From the NCBI GenBank assembly GCA_031370545.1, contig JANMQQ010000099.1, forward strand, positions 1-8,771: a DNA stretch of 8,771 nucleotides, given 5' to 3'. The first letter of the stretch is position 1; each line of letters begins with the position of its first letter. Below, in pieces: positions 1 through 6,630 of the stretch. Position numbers and translations under genes: made by a program. Source of the DNA: UBA6921 sp031370545 (GTDB lineage: Bacteria; Pseudomonadota; Gammaproteobacteria; SG8-11). Under the pieces are notes generated by a model. The model ran no database searches. It worked only from the letters and a program-made list of their open reading frames with translations, and had not been told where the DNA came from.

Positions 1-1
1 G

Positions 2-538
2 CTATTGGAAAAAAGCCTGCCGCGCGATTATCCGCAATGGCAGGCTTTCAATCGTTCACAATACCTTGAAGCCAAGCTGTTGATGGCGAATTACCTGCTG
101 TGGTCGCAGGGTGACCGCATGTTGATGGCGAATTCCGTTGAAGGTCGCTTTCCGTTTCTGGATCATCGCGTCATCGAATTCGCCGCGCATATTCATCCCA
201 ACCTGAAAATGAAAGTGCTCAATGAAAAATACCTGCTCAAGCGCGCGCTTATAAAAGAGCTGCCGACGTCGATAGTTTCTCGTAACAAGCAACCGTATCG
301 GGCACCGGATATCCCGGCGTTTTTTCACAACGGTAAAGCACTCGATTATGTCGACGAGCTGCTGGGTGCAGACACCGTCAAACGCTACGGCTATTTTGAC
401 GCGCAAAAGGTAGAGCTGTTGCTGAAGAAAGCTCGCGCGGGCCGCGCCATCGGATTCAAAGACAGCATGGCGTTTGTCGGCATGCTGTCGACGCAGGCAT
501 GGCATCATTTATTTGTCGAGAACGGCGGACATGGATGA
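2..538 (+). CDS. AsnB-type asparagine synthetase / glutamine-dependent amidotransferase, C-terminal part (5' end outside window)
   Basis: This is the C-terminal end of the synthetase domain of a class II glutamine-dependent amidotransferase of the asparagine synthetase B family. Such enzymes adenylate a carboxylate and replace AMP with ammonia released from glutamine. About 178 residues are visible, against about 600-650 for a complete protein. The reading frame is open to the left edge, so the TTG at position 5 is an internal leucine codon. The recognisable block is DRMLMANSVEGRFPFLD (about residues 37-53 from position 5), the family's DRMSMANSVEARVPFLD signature. It is followed by EKYLLKRAL and by RNKQPYRAPD near residues 93-102. 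The N-terminal Cys2 glutaminase domain and the ATP-binding SGGxDS loop lie outside the window and cannot be checked. The gene is followed after 50 bp by a carrier protein gene on the same strand. Family members in polysaccharide loci often amidate sugars or side groups, so the true substrate need not be aspartate. Confidence 0.9.
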   Translation, partial: LLEKSLPRDYPQWQAFNRSQYLEAKLLMANYLLWSQGDRMLMANSVEGRFPFLDHRVIEFAAHIHPNLKMKVLNEKYLLKRALIKELPTSIVSRNKQPYRAPDIPAFFHNGKALDYVDELLGADTVKRYGYFDAQKVELLLKKARAGRAIGFKDSMAFVGMLSTQAWHHLFVENGGHG

Positions 539-575
539 TTCGTCATACATAATCATGTGCATCGCGCACTTAATC

Positions 576-582
576 AGAGAGG
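576..582 (+). promoter_or_regulatory. Ribosome binding site of the acyl carrier protein gene
   Basis: AGAGAGG lies six bases before the ATG at 589. It is a good Shine-Dalgarno match and supports that start. No convincing promoter is visible in the 50-bp gap after the amidotransferase gene, so this gene is probably co-transcribed from upstream. Confidence 0.7.
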
Positions 583-588
583 TTTGTA

Positions 589-837
589 ATGTCCGTTGAA
601 CAACAGATCCGCGATTACATTTTGGAAAACTTTCTGTTTACCAAAGATGCTGCGGCATTGAACACTGACGAGTCATTTCTCGCCAAGGGCATCATCGACT
701 CCACCGGCATGCTGGAAGTCATTTATTTCGTGGAAGACAAATTCGGCATTCGAGTTGAAGATGCGGAAATGATTCCCGAAAATCTCGACTCGGTTCGCAA
801 CATCGTGCGCTTCGTGGAACGCAAGACGCAGAAGTGA
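589..837 (+). CDS. Free-standing acyl (or aminoacyl) carrier protein
   Basis: An 82-residue acidic, helical protein of the acyl carrier protein family. The motif GIIDSTGMLE (residues 34-43) holds the expected phosphopantetheine attachment serine, Ser38, at the start of helix II. The segment FVEDKFGIRVEDAEMIPENLDSV that follows (about 47-69) is the usual helix II to helix III region. The motif is DSTG rather than the DSL of fatty-acid ACP, which is common in carrier proteins dedicated to secondary pathways. The length is normal for the family. The stop codon overlaps the start of the next gene, an AMP-forming ligase (GTGA at 834-837), so the two are probably translationally coupled and work as a loading pair: the ligase activates a carboxylic acid and passes it to the pantetheine thiol. 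The identity of the acyl group cannot be read from the sequence. The family call is firm; the partnership is inference from gene order. Confidence 0.92.
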   Translation: MSVEQQIRDYILENFLFTKDAAALNTDESFLAKGIIDSTGMLEVIYFVEDKFGIRVEDAEMIPENLDSVRNIVRFVERKTQK

Positions 838-2363
838 ACTCCATGACCCTGGTCGATTTACTGCGTGCAAGTGTGCAGCGGTCACCGGACAGTGAGGCGG
901 TCATTCACCGTCAATGCCGCATGAGCTACGGCGCGTTATGGCGCCAAGTCTCGGCACTTAGCCGATTTCTGCGCGATTATGATATGCGCGCGGGTGAGCG
1001 CGTGGCGCTATTGCTGGAAAATTCCCCGGAATATGCGGCGGCGTACTACGGCACGCTGGCGGCGGGCGGAGTGGTAGTTGCGTTAAATACGCAGGCTAAA
1101 GCGCGCGATCTGGCGAATTGGTTGCGACACAGTGGCGCAACGTGGTTGATCGCCGATGCGCGGCATGCGGAATTGACTGCGTTGCTGGCCGAGCGTGGCA
1201 CGTGCCAGGTGATGATTATTAATGGTGTAGAGCAGGCACCGACCGATGTATTCGACTGGAATGCCATGCTGAGCCGCACGGCTTCGAGCGATTCGGACTG
1301 CGTACCGGTCGCACCGTCCACTTTAGCGCAAATTATTTATACCTCGGGCACCACCGGCGCGCCCAAGGGCGTGATGCTCAGTCACGCCAACCTGTATGCA
1401 AATACTCAATCCATTCTTGCCTACCTCGATCTGACCGGCGACGACAGCATCCTCAACGTATTGCCGTTTTATTATTCCTACGGCAACTCGGTGCTGCACA
1501 CGCATCTCGCAACCGGCGGGCGTTTGGTGCTGGAAAACAGCCTGGCTTATCCGCACGCGGCGATGCAGGCGATGGTGCAGGAGCGCGTCACGGGATTTTC
1601 CGGCGTACCCTCCACGTTTGCATTATTGCTCAGCCGGGTGAAGTTGGGGGACTACGATCTGTCAAGCTTGCGCTACTTGACGCAGGCGGGCGGCGCGATG
1701 TCACCTGCGCACATCAAGCGTTTAAAAACTGAGCTGCCGCACGTACGACTGTTTGTGATGTACGGACAAACCGAAGCGACCGCGCGGATTGCGTATCTAC
1801 CACCGGAAAAGCTGGAAGAAAAGCTGGGCGCGGTGGGCATTGCCATTCCCGGTGTCACCATGGAACTGCATGACGAATACGGTCGCAGCGTCGCGCGTGG
1901 CGGCAGCGGGGAAATTTGGGTGCGCGGTGAAAATATCATGCCTGGCTACTGGAACAATCCGGAAGCCACCGCGCGCGTCATCGACCACGGTTGGCTCAAG
2001 ACCGGCGACCTGGCACGACAGGATGACGAAGGATATTTTTTTATCCACGGCCGCAGTTCGGACATGATCAAAACCGGCGCGCACCGCGTCAGCCCGCAAG
2101 AGATTGAGGAAGCCATTCTTGAGCTCGAAGGCGTGGCCGAGGCGGCGGTAGTCGGTGTTGCGGATGAAATCCTCGGCGAAATTATCAAGGCGGTGATCGT
2201 GCTGCGCGCGGGACAAACACTGGAAGCGCGCGCAGTGCAGGCGCATTGCCATCGCCGCCTGGCATTGTACAAAGTGCCAAAGCAAGTCGAGTTTGCAAGC
2301 GAGCTGCCCAAGACCGCATCGGGCAAGATCAAGCGTTTTCTTTTGACGGGAGCCAATTCATGA
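834..2363 (+). CDS. AMP-forming acyl-CoA/acyl-ACP ligase (class I adenylate-forming enzyme)
   Basis: A 509-residue member of the ANL superfamily, of ordinary length. It forms an acyl-adenylate from a carboxylic acid and ATP and transfers the acyl group to a thiol, here probably the carrier protein encoded just upstream or CoA. Motifs appear in order: the phosphate-binding loop YTSGTTGAPKG (169-179), YGQTEA (310-315), TGDLA (390-394), GRSSDMIKTGAHRVSPQEIE (406-425, the hinge and start of the C-terminal lid) and LPKTASGKIKR (491-501), with the catalytic lysine at 498. All expected catalytic residues are present, so it should be active. Its general look recalls the AMP ligases found in exosortase/PEP-CTERM and exopolysaccharide loci. 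The GTG at 834 overlaps the previous stop. An ATG at 843 would remove three residues and is an equally possible start, because neither has a strong ribosome site. The substrate is unknown; a fatty, hydroxy, aromatic or amino acid are all possible. Confidence 0.92.
   Translation: MNSMTLVDLLRASVQRSPDSEAVIHRQCRMSYGALWRQVSALSRFLRDYDMRAGERVALLLENSPEYAAAYYGTLAAGGVVVALNTQAKARDLANWLRHSGATWLIADARHAELTALLAERGTCQVMIINGVEQAPTDVFDWNAMLSRTASSDSDCVPVAPSTLAQIIYTSGTTGAPKGVMLSHANLYANTQSILAYLDLTGDDSILNVLPFYYSYGNSVLHTHLATGGRLVLENSLAYPHAAMQAMVQERVTGFSGVPSTFALLLSRVKLGDYDLSSLRYLTQAGGAMSPAHIKRLKTELPHVRLFVMYGQTEATARIAYLPPEKLEEKLGAVGIAIPGVTMELHDEYGRSVARGGSGEIWVRGENIMPGYWNNPEATARVIDHGWLKTGDLARQDDEGYFFIHGRSSDMIKTGAHRVSPQEIEEAILELEGVAEAAVVGVADEILGEIIKAVIVLRAGQTLEARAVQAHCHRRLALYKVPKQVEFASELPKTASGKIKRFLLTGANS
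2349..2352 (+). promoter_or_regulatory. Ribosome binding site deciding the NadE-like start
   Basis: GGAG (within GACGGGAG, 2345-2352) stands seven bases before the ATG at 2360. It lies inside the end of the ligase gene. It supports ATG 2360, and the resulting ATGA overlap, over an in-frame upstream ATG at 2246 that would run 118 bases into the ligase gene. Confidence 0.75.
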
Positions 2364-3325
2364 CATTTAACGAACGGATGTTCGATCTGGATTACGACGC
2401 CGAGATCGAGCGCATCGGCGTGGGTTTACGCGCGGTGTTGGCGACTGAATTTCACAAGCGTGGGTTGGTGATCGCAATGTCCGGCGGCATCGACAGCTCG
2501 GTGTGTGCGGCGCTCGCCGTGCGCGCGCTGGGGCCGAAGAAAGTGTTCGGCCTGTTGCTGCCGGAACGCGATTCATCGTCCAACAGCAGCAAGCGGGGCA
2601 AGTTGCTTGCAGAACATCTGGGCATCGAATACACGCTGCAAGACATCGCTCCGGTACTCGAAGCCATCGGTTGTTATCAATGGCGCGACGATGCGATTCG
2701 GGAAGTGTTCCCGGCGTACGGCGCGGATTGGAAAAACAAGATCGTGCTCACCGGCGGCCTGGAGGGCAAATACAATCACTTCAAGCTGGTCGTGCAGACG
2801 CCGACGGGGGAGATCAAGGAAGCACGTCTTGAACTTAAAGCCTATTTGCAAATCGTCGCCGCAACCAATCACAAACAACGCATTCGTAAAACCCTGGAAT
2901 ATTTTCATGCTGACCGCCTGAATTACGCGGTGACCGGCACGCCGAACCGGCTGGAATATGACCAGGGATTTTTTGTCAAGAACGGCGACGGTGCGGCGGA
3001 TGTCAAACCCATTGCGCATCTTTACAAAACCCAGGTGTACGCACTGGCGCGCCATATGAAATTGCCCGCCGAGATTTGCGCGGCCATTCCCACCACCGAC
3101 ACCTATAGCCTGGCGCAAGGGCAGGACGAATTTTACTTCGGGCTGCCGCATGCGCAGATGGACGTGGCGCTGTGGGCGTATATTCATCACGCTCCGGCAC
3201 GTGAGTTGGCGCAGTACCTAAAAATCACTGAAACTGCCGCGCAGGCGGTATACAAGGATATCGAAGCCAAGCGGCGCGCAGCGCATTACCTGCATCATGC
3301 GCCGGTGGTTTTAGGTGAGCTTTAA
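2360..3325 (+). CDS. NAD synthetase-like PP-loop ATP pyrophosphatase/amidase (NadE family, no glutaminase domain)
   Basis: A 321-residue protein of the NadE family. The family enzyme adenylates deamido-NAD and lets ammonia displace AMP to give NAD. The PP-loop is intact, IAMSGGIDSSV at 38-48. A second family block, TGTPNRLEYDQGFF (192-205) followed by KNGDGAADVKP (207-217), matches the usual GTxNxxE...G(F/Y)xTKxGDGxxDxxP region. It is followed by LYKTQVYALAR and PTTDTYSLAQGQDEFYFG (244-261), then KRR at 304-306 where NadE usually has HKR. The protein lacks the nitrilase-type glutaminase domain of eukaryotic-style NAD synthetases, so it would need free ammonia or a partner amidotransferase. 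It is longer than the compact ammonia-dependent NadE (about 270 residues), mainly through an enlarged middle region (about 105-165). It is tied by ATGA overlap to the ligase gene. It could simply be the cell's NAD synthetase, but its place in a glycan/acyl operon suggests a paralogue that amidates a cluster product. The fold is firm; the substrate is open. Confidence 0.85.
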   Translation: MTFNERMFDLDYDAEIERIGVGLRAVLATEFHKRGLVIAMSGGIDSSVCAALAVRALGPKKVFGLLLPERDSSSNSSKRGKLLAEHLGIEYTLQDIAPVLEAIGCYQWRDDAIREVFPAYGADWKNKIVLTGGLEGKYNHFKLVVQTPTGEIKEARLELKAYLQIVAATNHKQRIRKTLEYFHADRLNYAVTGTPNRLEYDQGFFVKNGDGAADVKPIAHLYKTQVYALARHMKLPAEICAAIPTTDTYSLAQGQDEFYFGLPHAQMDVALWAYIHHAPARELAQYLKITETAAQAVYKDIEAKRRAAHYLHHAPVVLGEL

Positions 3326-3340
3326 CCCAAGAGCGAAGCA

Positions 3341-4393
3341 TTAATAAACATCGGTATCGCCCAGGAAAAATTCCCATTTGCTGGCGTCGGAAAGCGCGGC
3401 CTTCAACGCCTTGTCCTCGGCGTAGACCATGAAATGATGATTGCTGGGCTGACGACCGAATCCCAGCCAGCGGAAGGCGGGTTCGATTTCTGCGTGAATC
3501 AGATGCGTTGACAGCATGGTCGCGCCGACGGCGCGGCAATGATCGACCACGGCGATGAGTAACCGCAGCGAACGGGCGAAGTTTTGCGACGCTTGTATAA
3601 TGTCAAGAATAGCTGCCGTCTTCAGCTTGTGATCCATATGTACCACCGCCAGGGCGGTGACTGTGCCGTTCTCGCGAACCGATACATACGAACAGTTCAG
3701 CAGCGGGCTGCGCGCGTAGCGCCAATGCAGATAGGCAGCATCCTTGACCACCGCGTAGCGTAATTTGCTCGGATTCGCGTTCGTCGAGCGCTCTGGCAGC
3801 GCTGGAATTTGCGCCTGCACGGCAGTCTCCCAGCGGCCTCCAGTCGTCGCGCAATACACGCGTGCAGCGGTGACTAGAACCATTCGCGCGAATCTGAGCG
3901 CAAGGAATTTTGGATAGCCCCGCCAGCCACCGGCATGATTACCCAGCGCCAAGTAGTAGTGGGAAAGATGACTGCTGAGATCAACAAATCCAGTTGCCTT
4001 GGCTAGGCGAACCGCGTCATCCGTGAGATAGGAAAAAAATGTGACTGCGCTTTCACGCAGGCACGCGCGCATCAAACGCAACGCGGGCAACCCCTTGAAC
4101 GCGGGGTCGACAAAATGATTCACCGGATGACCGGCCGTAACGGTGCGGTCACCACATTGGAGATTTACGGGAAGGTAGCCGATCCCGCCGTGGATTTCGC
4201 CGTCTGCTTCGATCACAAAAAACGGGATATTTCCCCGCTTATTTGGATTATCCAGAAACTCCCAGTGCCAGGTCTTCATATTGTGCAGGCGGGTTCGATT
4301 AGGGTGGAAGCGCCGATAAAACGCTTCCAGTTGGGGAACGTCGGCCGGTTCTGCACGCCGGACCACCATGGTTGGATTTACAGTTGAGCTCAT
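3341..4393 (-). CDS. GNAT-family acyltransferase with two GNAT-like halves
   Basis: A 350-residue protein that looks like a tandem GNAT/FemAB-type acyltransferase, a kind often found in polysaccharide and lipid-modification loci. The N-terminal half (about 9-150) contains TWHWEFLDNPNKRG (41-54), then FVIEADGEIHGGIGYLPV (59-76), which reads as the central GNAT beta strands. FVDPAFKGLPALRLMRACL (94-112) follows, in the position of the acetyl-CoA pyrophosphate loop and helix, although the usual Q/RxxGxG/A is degenerate. The C-terminal half (about 210-350) has HWRYARSP, VTALAVVHM and a helix leading to AFRWLGFGR. The protein ends in GDTDVY, an ending I associate with this family. It has no signal peptide or membrane segment. 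ATG 4393 overlaps the stop of the VOC gene (ATGA), and no good ribosome site is visible, so translational coupling is likely. A start at Met9 is also possible. A role in acylating an amino sugar, with CoA or the ACP in this locus as donor, is inference. Confidence 0.8.
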   Translation of the reverse strand: MSSTVNPTMVVRRAEPADVPQLEAFYRRFHPNRTRLHNMKTWHWEFLDNPNKRGNIPFFVIEADGEIHGGIGYLPVNLQCGDRTVTAGHPVNHFVDPAFKGLPALRLMRACLRESAVTFFSYLTDDAVRLAKATGFVDLSSHLSHYYLALGNHAGGWRGYPKFLALRFARMVLVTAARVYCATTGGRWETAVQAQIPALPERSTNANPSKLRYAVVKDAAYLHWRYARSPLLNCSYVSVRENGTVTALAVVHMDHKLKTAAILDIIQASQNFARSLRLLIAVVDHCRAVGATMLSTHLIHAEIEPAFRWLGFGRQPSNHHFMVYAEDKALKAALSDASKWEFFLGDTDVY

Positions 4394-4830
4394 GCGGTGC
4401 TGTCGTTAGTGGGATCAATCAACGCGCGTCGTTTAATAGTGTCGATCAACTCAATATTTAAACCGCCTGCAATATATAAAAATGCAATCGTCTCGGCATC
4501 GAACGCCTCGCCCGGTGCGGGCGGTGCGGTGACACGGGCGCCTTGTGTTGTCAGGGCGCCCAAGGTGACTTCCACGTCATCACACATAAACCCCAGGTGG
4601 TGTAATCCTTCACCCTTGGTTCGCAAAAATTGCAGCAGGTTGGAATTTTCACTGGCGGGCTCGATCAGCTTGATGTCAAGCGAGCCAGTCTTGGCCAGGA
4701 ACTGCACGTTGACATCCTGAACGGTATTTTTTACGACGTCGGTCCTGGGTACGTAACCCAGAAGGGCGCAGAGTCGCGCACGGACATTCGCGATTGATCG
4801 TACCGCCAGACAAACGTGATCGAGCTGCAT
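4390..4830 (-). CDS. VOC-superfamily protein, methylmalonyl-CoA epimerase-like
   Basis: A 146-residue protein with the two beta-alpha-beta-beta-beta repeats of the vicinal oxygen chelate fold. The first repeat begins LDHVCLAV (3-10) and the second GLHHLGFMCDDVE (75-87), ending at LNIELID (124-130). Expected metal ligands His5, His77/His78 and Glu127 are present. This pattern and length are those of methylmalonyl-CoA epimerase, which interconverts the 2R and 2S forms. The third strand reads LDIKLIEP (51-58). Compared from memory with methylmalonyl-CoA epimerases (IELLEP), Lys54 sits where a Glu/Gln metal ligand is usual, so the metal site may be altered or the chemistry different. The gene lies between the flippase (92 bp upstream, same strand) and the GNAT gene (ATGA overlap). 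No strong ribosome site precedes ATG 4830. In this setting a role on an acyl-CoA/ACP intermediate or a sugar is more likely than propionate metabolism; that is inference. Confidence 0.8.
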   Translation of the reverse strand: MQLDHVCLAVRSIANVRARLCALLGYVPRTDVVKNTVQDVNVQFLAKTGSLDIKLIEPASENSNLLQFLRTKGEGLHHLGFMCDDVEVTLGALTTQGARVTAPPAPGEAFDAETIAFLYIAGGLNIELIDTIKRRALIDPTNDSTA

Positions 4831-4922
4831 TCGTTTTGGGTCGCGGTGAGGAGTAGCAACGATTAATAGTAGACGAACATTCGCAGCTTACGACACTACC
4901 TGTCGTGACATTTTCGCCGGGG

Positions 4923-6428
4923 TCATTTGGGTTCTTCGGCGGCTTTCGGCGCACGACGCCGGGCGATGTAGCGGCGTAGATAATCCAGCACATGTTGTTC
5001 TGCTCCGGCGGGCCGACCGCACGCCAGCCATAGCGCCAACGATGCTGCGGTGTAAGTGGCGAATCCGATGCTGCTCGCGAGGAGTAACTGCACGATCTGC
5101 ACTCCCAGTTTAGGTGCCAAGTTGGAGCCAACCACATAACCCTGTACGACTGCGGTCATGATCGCGGTGGTGACGACCGGTCGCCAAATTTCACGCACGA
5201 TATGCGAGGTTCCTAAATCCAGAGCGCGGAATAAAAACAGGTAATTTATCGGAATCATGACGAGCACGATAATCAAGTTGGCCCACGCGGCGCCCATGAC
5301 TCCGTACCACATCGTAAGCATCGCCAATGTGGGCAAAAACAGTACGGCGGAAAAAGCCGAGAGTCCCGTGACCAAGTGCGGTTTTCCCAACGCCACGAGC
5401 GCTGATCCGTTGTTGTTTTGTATCGCCACCAACGCCCCGAACACTGCCAATATCTGGATTAACGGAATGGTTTCCAACCAGTTCGGGCCAAGAAATACCG
5501 GGACCAGCAGCGGCGCGATCACCGCAATGCCGAAGGCAGCGGGTAGTGACAAAAATACGATGATTCCAACCACGCTCAGATAACTTTCACGCAGCATCGG
5601 GATATTGGACGCCATCTTGGCGTAGCCGGGGAATACCGCGCGATTGATGGGCGCAACCAGTTCCGTCGTGGGTAAGTTGGAAATTTCGTACGCGACGCTG
5701 AACAAACCCAATGCGTGGGGTCCAGCGAAGCGACCCACGATAAAATCGGCAGAGCGAAAACGCAGAAATATGGAGATGTTGTTTAATAACATCCATTTCG
5801 AAAAATGAAATAACTCGGAGCGTGCTGCCAGTGAAAAGCGCGGACGGTATTCATGCACCATATAACTCAGTATGGTTCCTGCGGCGCGGCCGGTCAGCGT
5901 GCCGATCACCAGAGCCCAGTAGTTTTGCAATATAAACGCAAGCGGGACAGTAACCGCGAAACTGATAATTTTTTTGCCGAATAGAAACTTGAATTCCTTG
6001 TCAAATCGCATGTCCTTGCGGAAGGCAACCACGCCGATGTTTTCGAAACCTTGCACAGCCATACCCAATGCGAGCCAATGCATGACATTTTCAAGGCGTG
6101 GTTCAACATAGAAATTGGCCATCGGCAATGCGAGCACGATCAACAACAGCGCTGAAATTAATGCAAACAGCAGATTGAAGGTCCATGCGGTGTCGTAGTG
6201 ATCGCGTCCAGCGTTGGCATTTTGAATGAGGGCGACGTCAAAACTGAATGCGCCCATGAGTTCCAGCACCGCGATCACCGACACGGCCATGGCGACCACG
6301 CCGAAATCAAGCGGCACCAGCAAACGCGCAAGAATAACGGTGCTGATCAAACCCAGTCCACGCTCGGTGAACTTGAATAAAACCATCCACGCCGCGCCTT
6401 TGGCGATTTGCCGGCCGGTGATGTTCAT
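4923..6428 (-). CDS. Polysaccharide/lipid-linked oligosaccharide flippase (Wzx-like, MOP superfamily)
   Basis: A 501-residue multi-spanning membrane protein resembling the lipopolysaccharide biosynthesis/TuaB-WzxC branch (Polysacc_synt_3-like) of the MOP flippases. It would move lipid-linked repeat units across the inner membrane. The N-terminus KGAAWMVLFKFTERGLGLIS (10-29) followed by VILARLLVPLDFGVVAMA (31-48), and the loop NAGRDHYDTAWTFN (72-85), are typical. About 12-14 hydrophobic segments can be counted, including 87-103, 153-167, 284-312, 356-372, 378-400 and 445-468. The C-terminal tail (about 476-501) is basic then acidic and probably cytoplasmic. ATG 6428 is chosen because AGGTGA precedes it and the family motif starts at once; a reading frame beginning at 6560 would add 44 residues with no family character. 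It is probably the first gene of a minus-strand unit with the VOC and GNAT genes. Confidence 0.9.
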   Translation of the reverse strand: MNITGRQIAKGAAWMVLFKFTERGLGLISTVILARLLVPLDFGVVAMAVSVIAVLELMGAFSFDVALIQNANAGRDHYDTAWTFNLLFALISALLLIVLALPMANFYVEPRLENVMHWLALGMAVQGFENIGVVAFRKDMRFDKEFKFLFGKKIISFAVTVPLAFILQNYWALVIGTLTGRAAGTILSYMVHEYRPRFSLAARSELFHFSKWMLLNNISIFLRFRSADFIVGRFAGPHALGLFSVAYEISNLPTTELVAPINRAVFPGYAKMASNIPMLRESYLSVVGIIVFLSLPAAFGIAVIAPLLVPVFLGPNWLETIPLIQILAVFGALVAIQNNNGSALVALGKPHLVTGLSAFSAVLFLPTLAMLTMWYGVMGAAWANLIIVLVMIPINYLFLFRALDLGTSHIVREIWRPVVTTAIMTAVVQGYVVGSNLAPKLGVQIVQLLLASSIGFATYTAASLALWLACGRPAGAEQHVLDYLRRYIARRRAPKAAEEPK

Positions 6429-6615
6429 TGATTCACCTGTCGTTCTGGAAAGTGGGTTGACGTAACGGGAGATTGTCCTAGAAACGCACGTGCTTGAGCT
6501 GCTCCGCCACGCCGCGAGGGATATTATCATGGCGACAAATTGATTGGGTATCAGGCACACTCACGCAGTCAAAAACTCCCTTTGCTGCGGGTCAGCCTGA
6601 AATTCTTTTACCGGC
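6429..6615. other. Divergent intergenic region, presumed site of two promoters
   Basis: This region separates the flippase gene (minus) from the NTF2-like gene (plus), so both promoters should lie here. I find only weak hexamer matches: TTGACG at 6457-6462 on plus, TTGACT at 6567-6572 on minus, and a GATAAT-like element at 6523-6528 on minus. None pairs with a good partner at 16-18 bases. No operator-like palindrome or RNA gene is evident. Confidence 0.4.
6433..6438 (-). promoter_or_regulatory. Ribosome binding site of the flippase gene
   Basis: Read on the minus strand, AGGTGA stands four bases before ATG 6428. It is a good Shine-Dalgarno match and fixes the start at 6428 rather than the upstream in-frame start at 6560. 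Confidence 0.7.
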
Positions 6616-6621
6616 GAGGTG
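6616..6621 (+). promoter_or_regulatory. Ribosome binding site of the NTF2-like gene
   Basis: GAGGTG lies nine bases before the ATG at 6631 and favours that start. The GTG at 6619 that could itself be a start codon is part of this motif. Confidence 0.6.
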
Positions 6622-6630
6622 CGATTCACA

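Noticed and set aside
5..7. TTG at 5 as the real start of the first gene
   Set aside because: The frame is open to the window edge and the protein is clearly the C-terminal end of a much longer AsnB-type enzyme.
2246..2359. Upstream extension of the NadE-like gene to an ATG at 2246
   Set aside because: It would overlap the ligase gene by 118 bases and adds 38 residues with no family resemblance. ATG 2360 has a good ribosome site and an ATGA overlap.
2573..3190. Long open frame antisense to the NadE-like gene, with similar ones opposite the ligase and ppc genes
   Set aside because: They lie opposite clearly conserved genes, show no recognisable domain, and are explained by codon bias in GC-rich coding sequence.
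4890..4906. Inverted repeat ACGACA-ctacc-TGTCGT between flippase and VOC genes
   Set aside because: A 6-bp stem of mixed composition without a T-run in the direction of transcription. It could be a weak pause or operator, but a match this short is not enough to call.
6429..6560. N-terminal extension of the flippase to 6560
   Set aside because: The added 44 residues are Ser/Arg-rich and not flippase-like. AGGTGA before ATG 6428 and the family N-terminus at that point decide the start.
6457..6572. Candidate sigma-70 promoters in the divergent region
   Set aside because: TTGACG (6457) and TTGACT (6567, minus) have no acceptable -10 partner at normal spacing, and the minus-strand GATAAT-like element lacks a -35.
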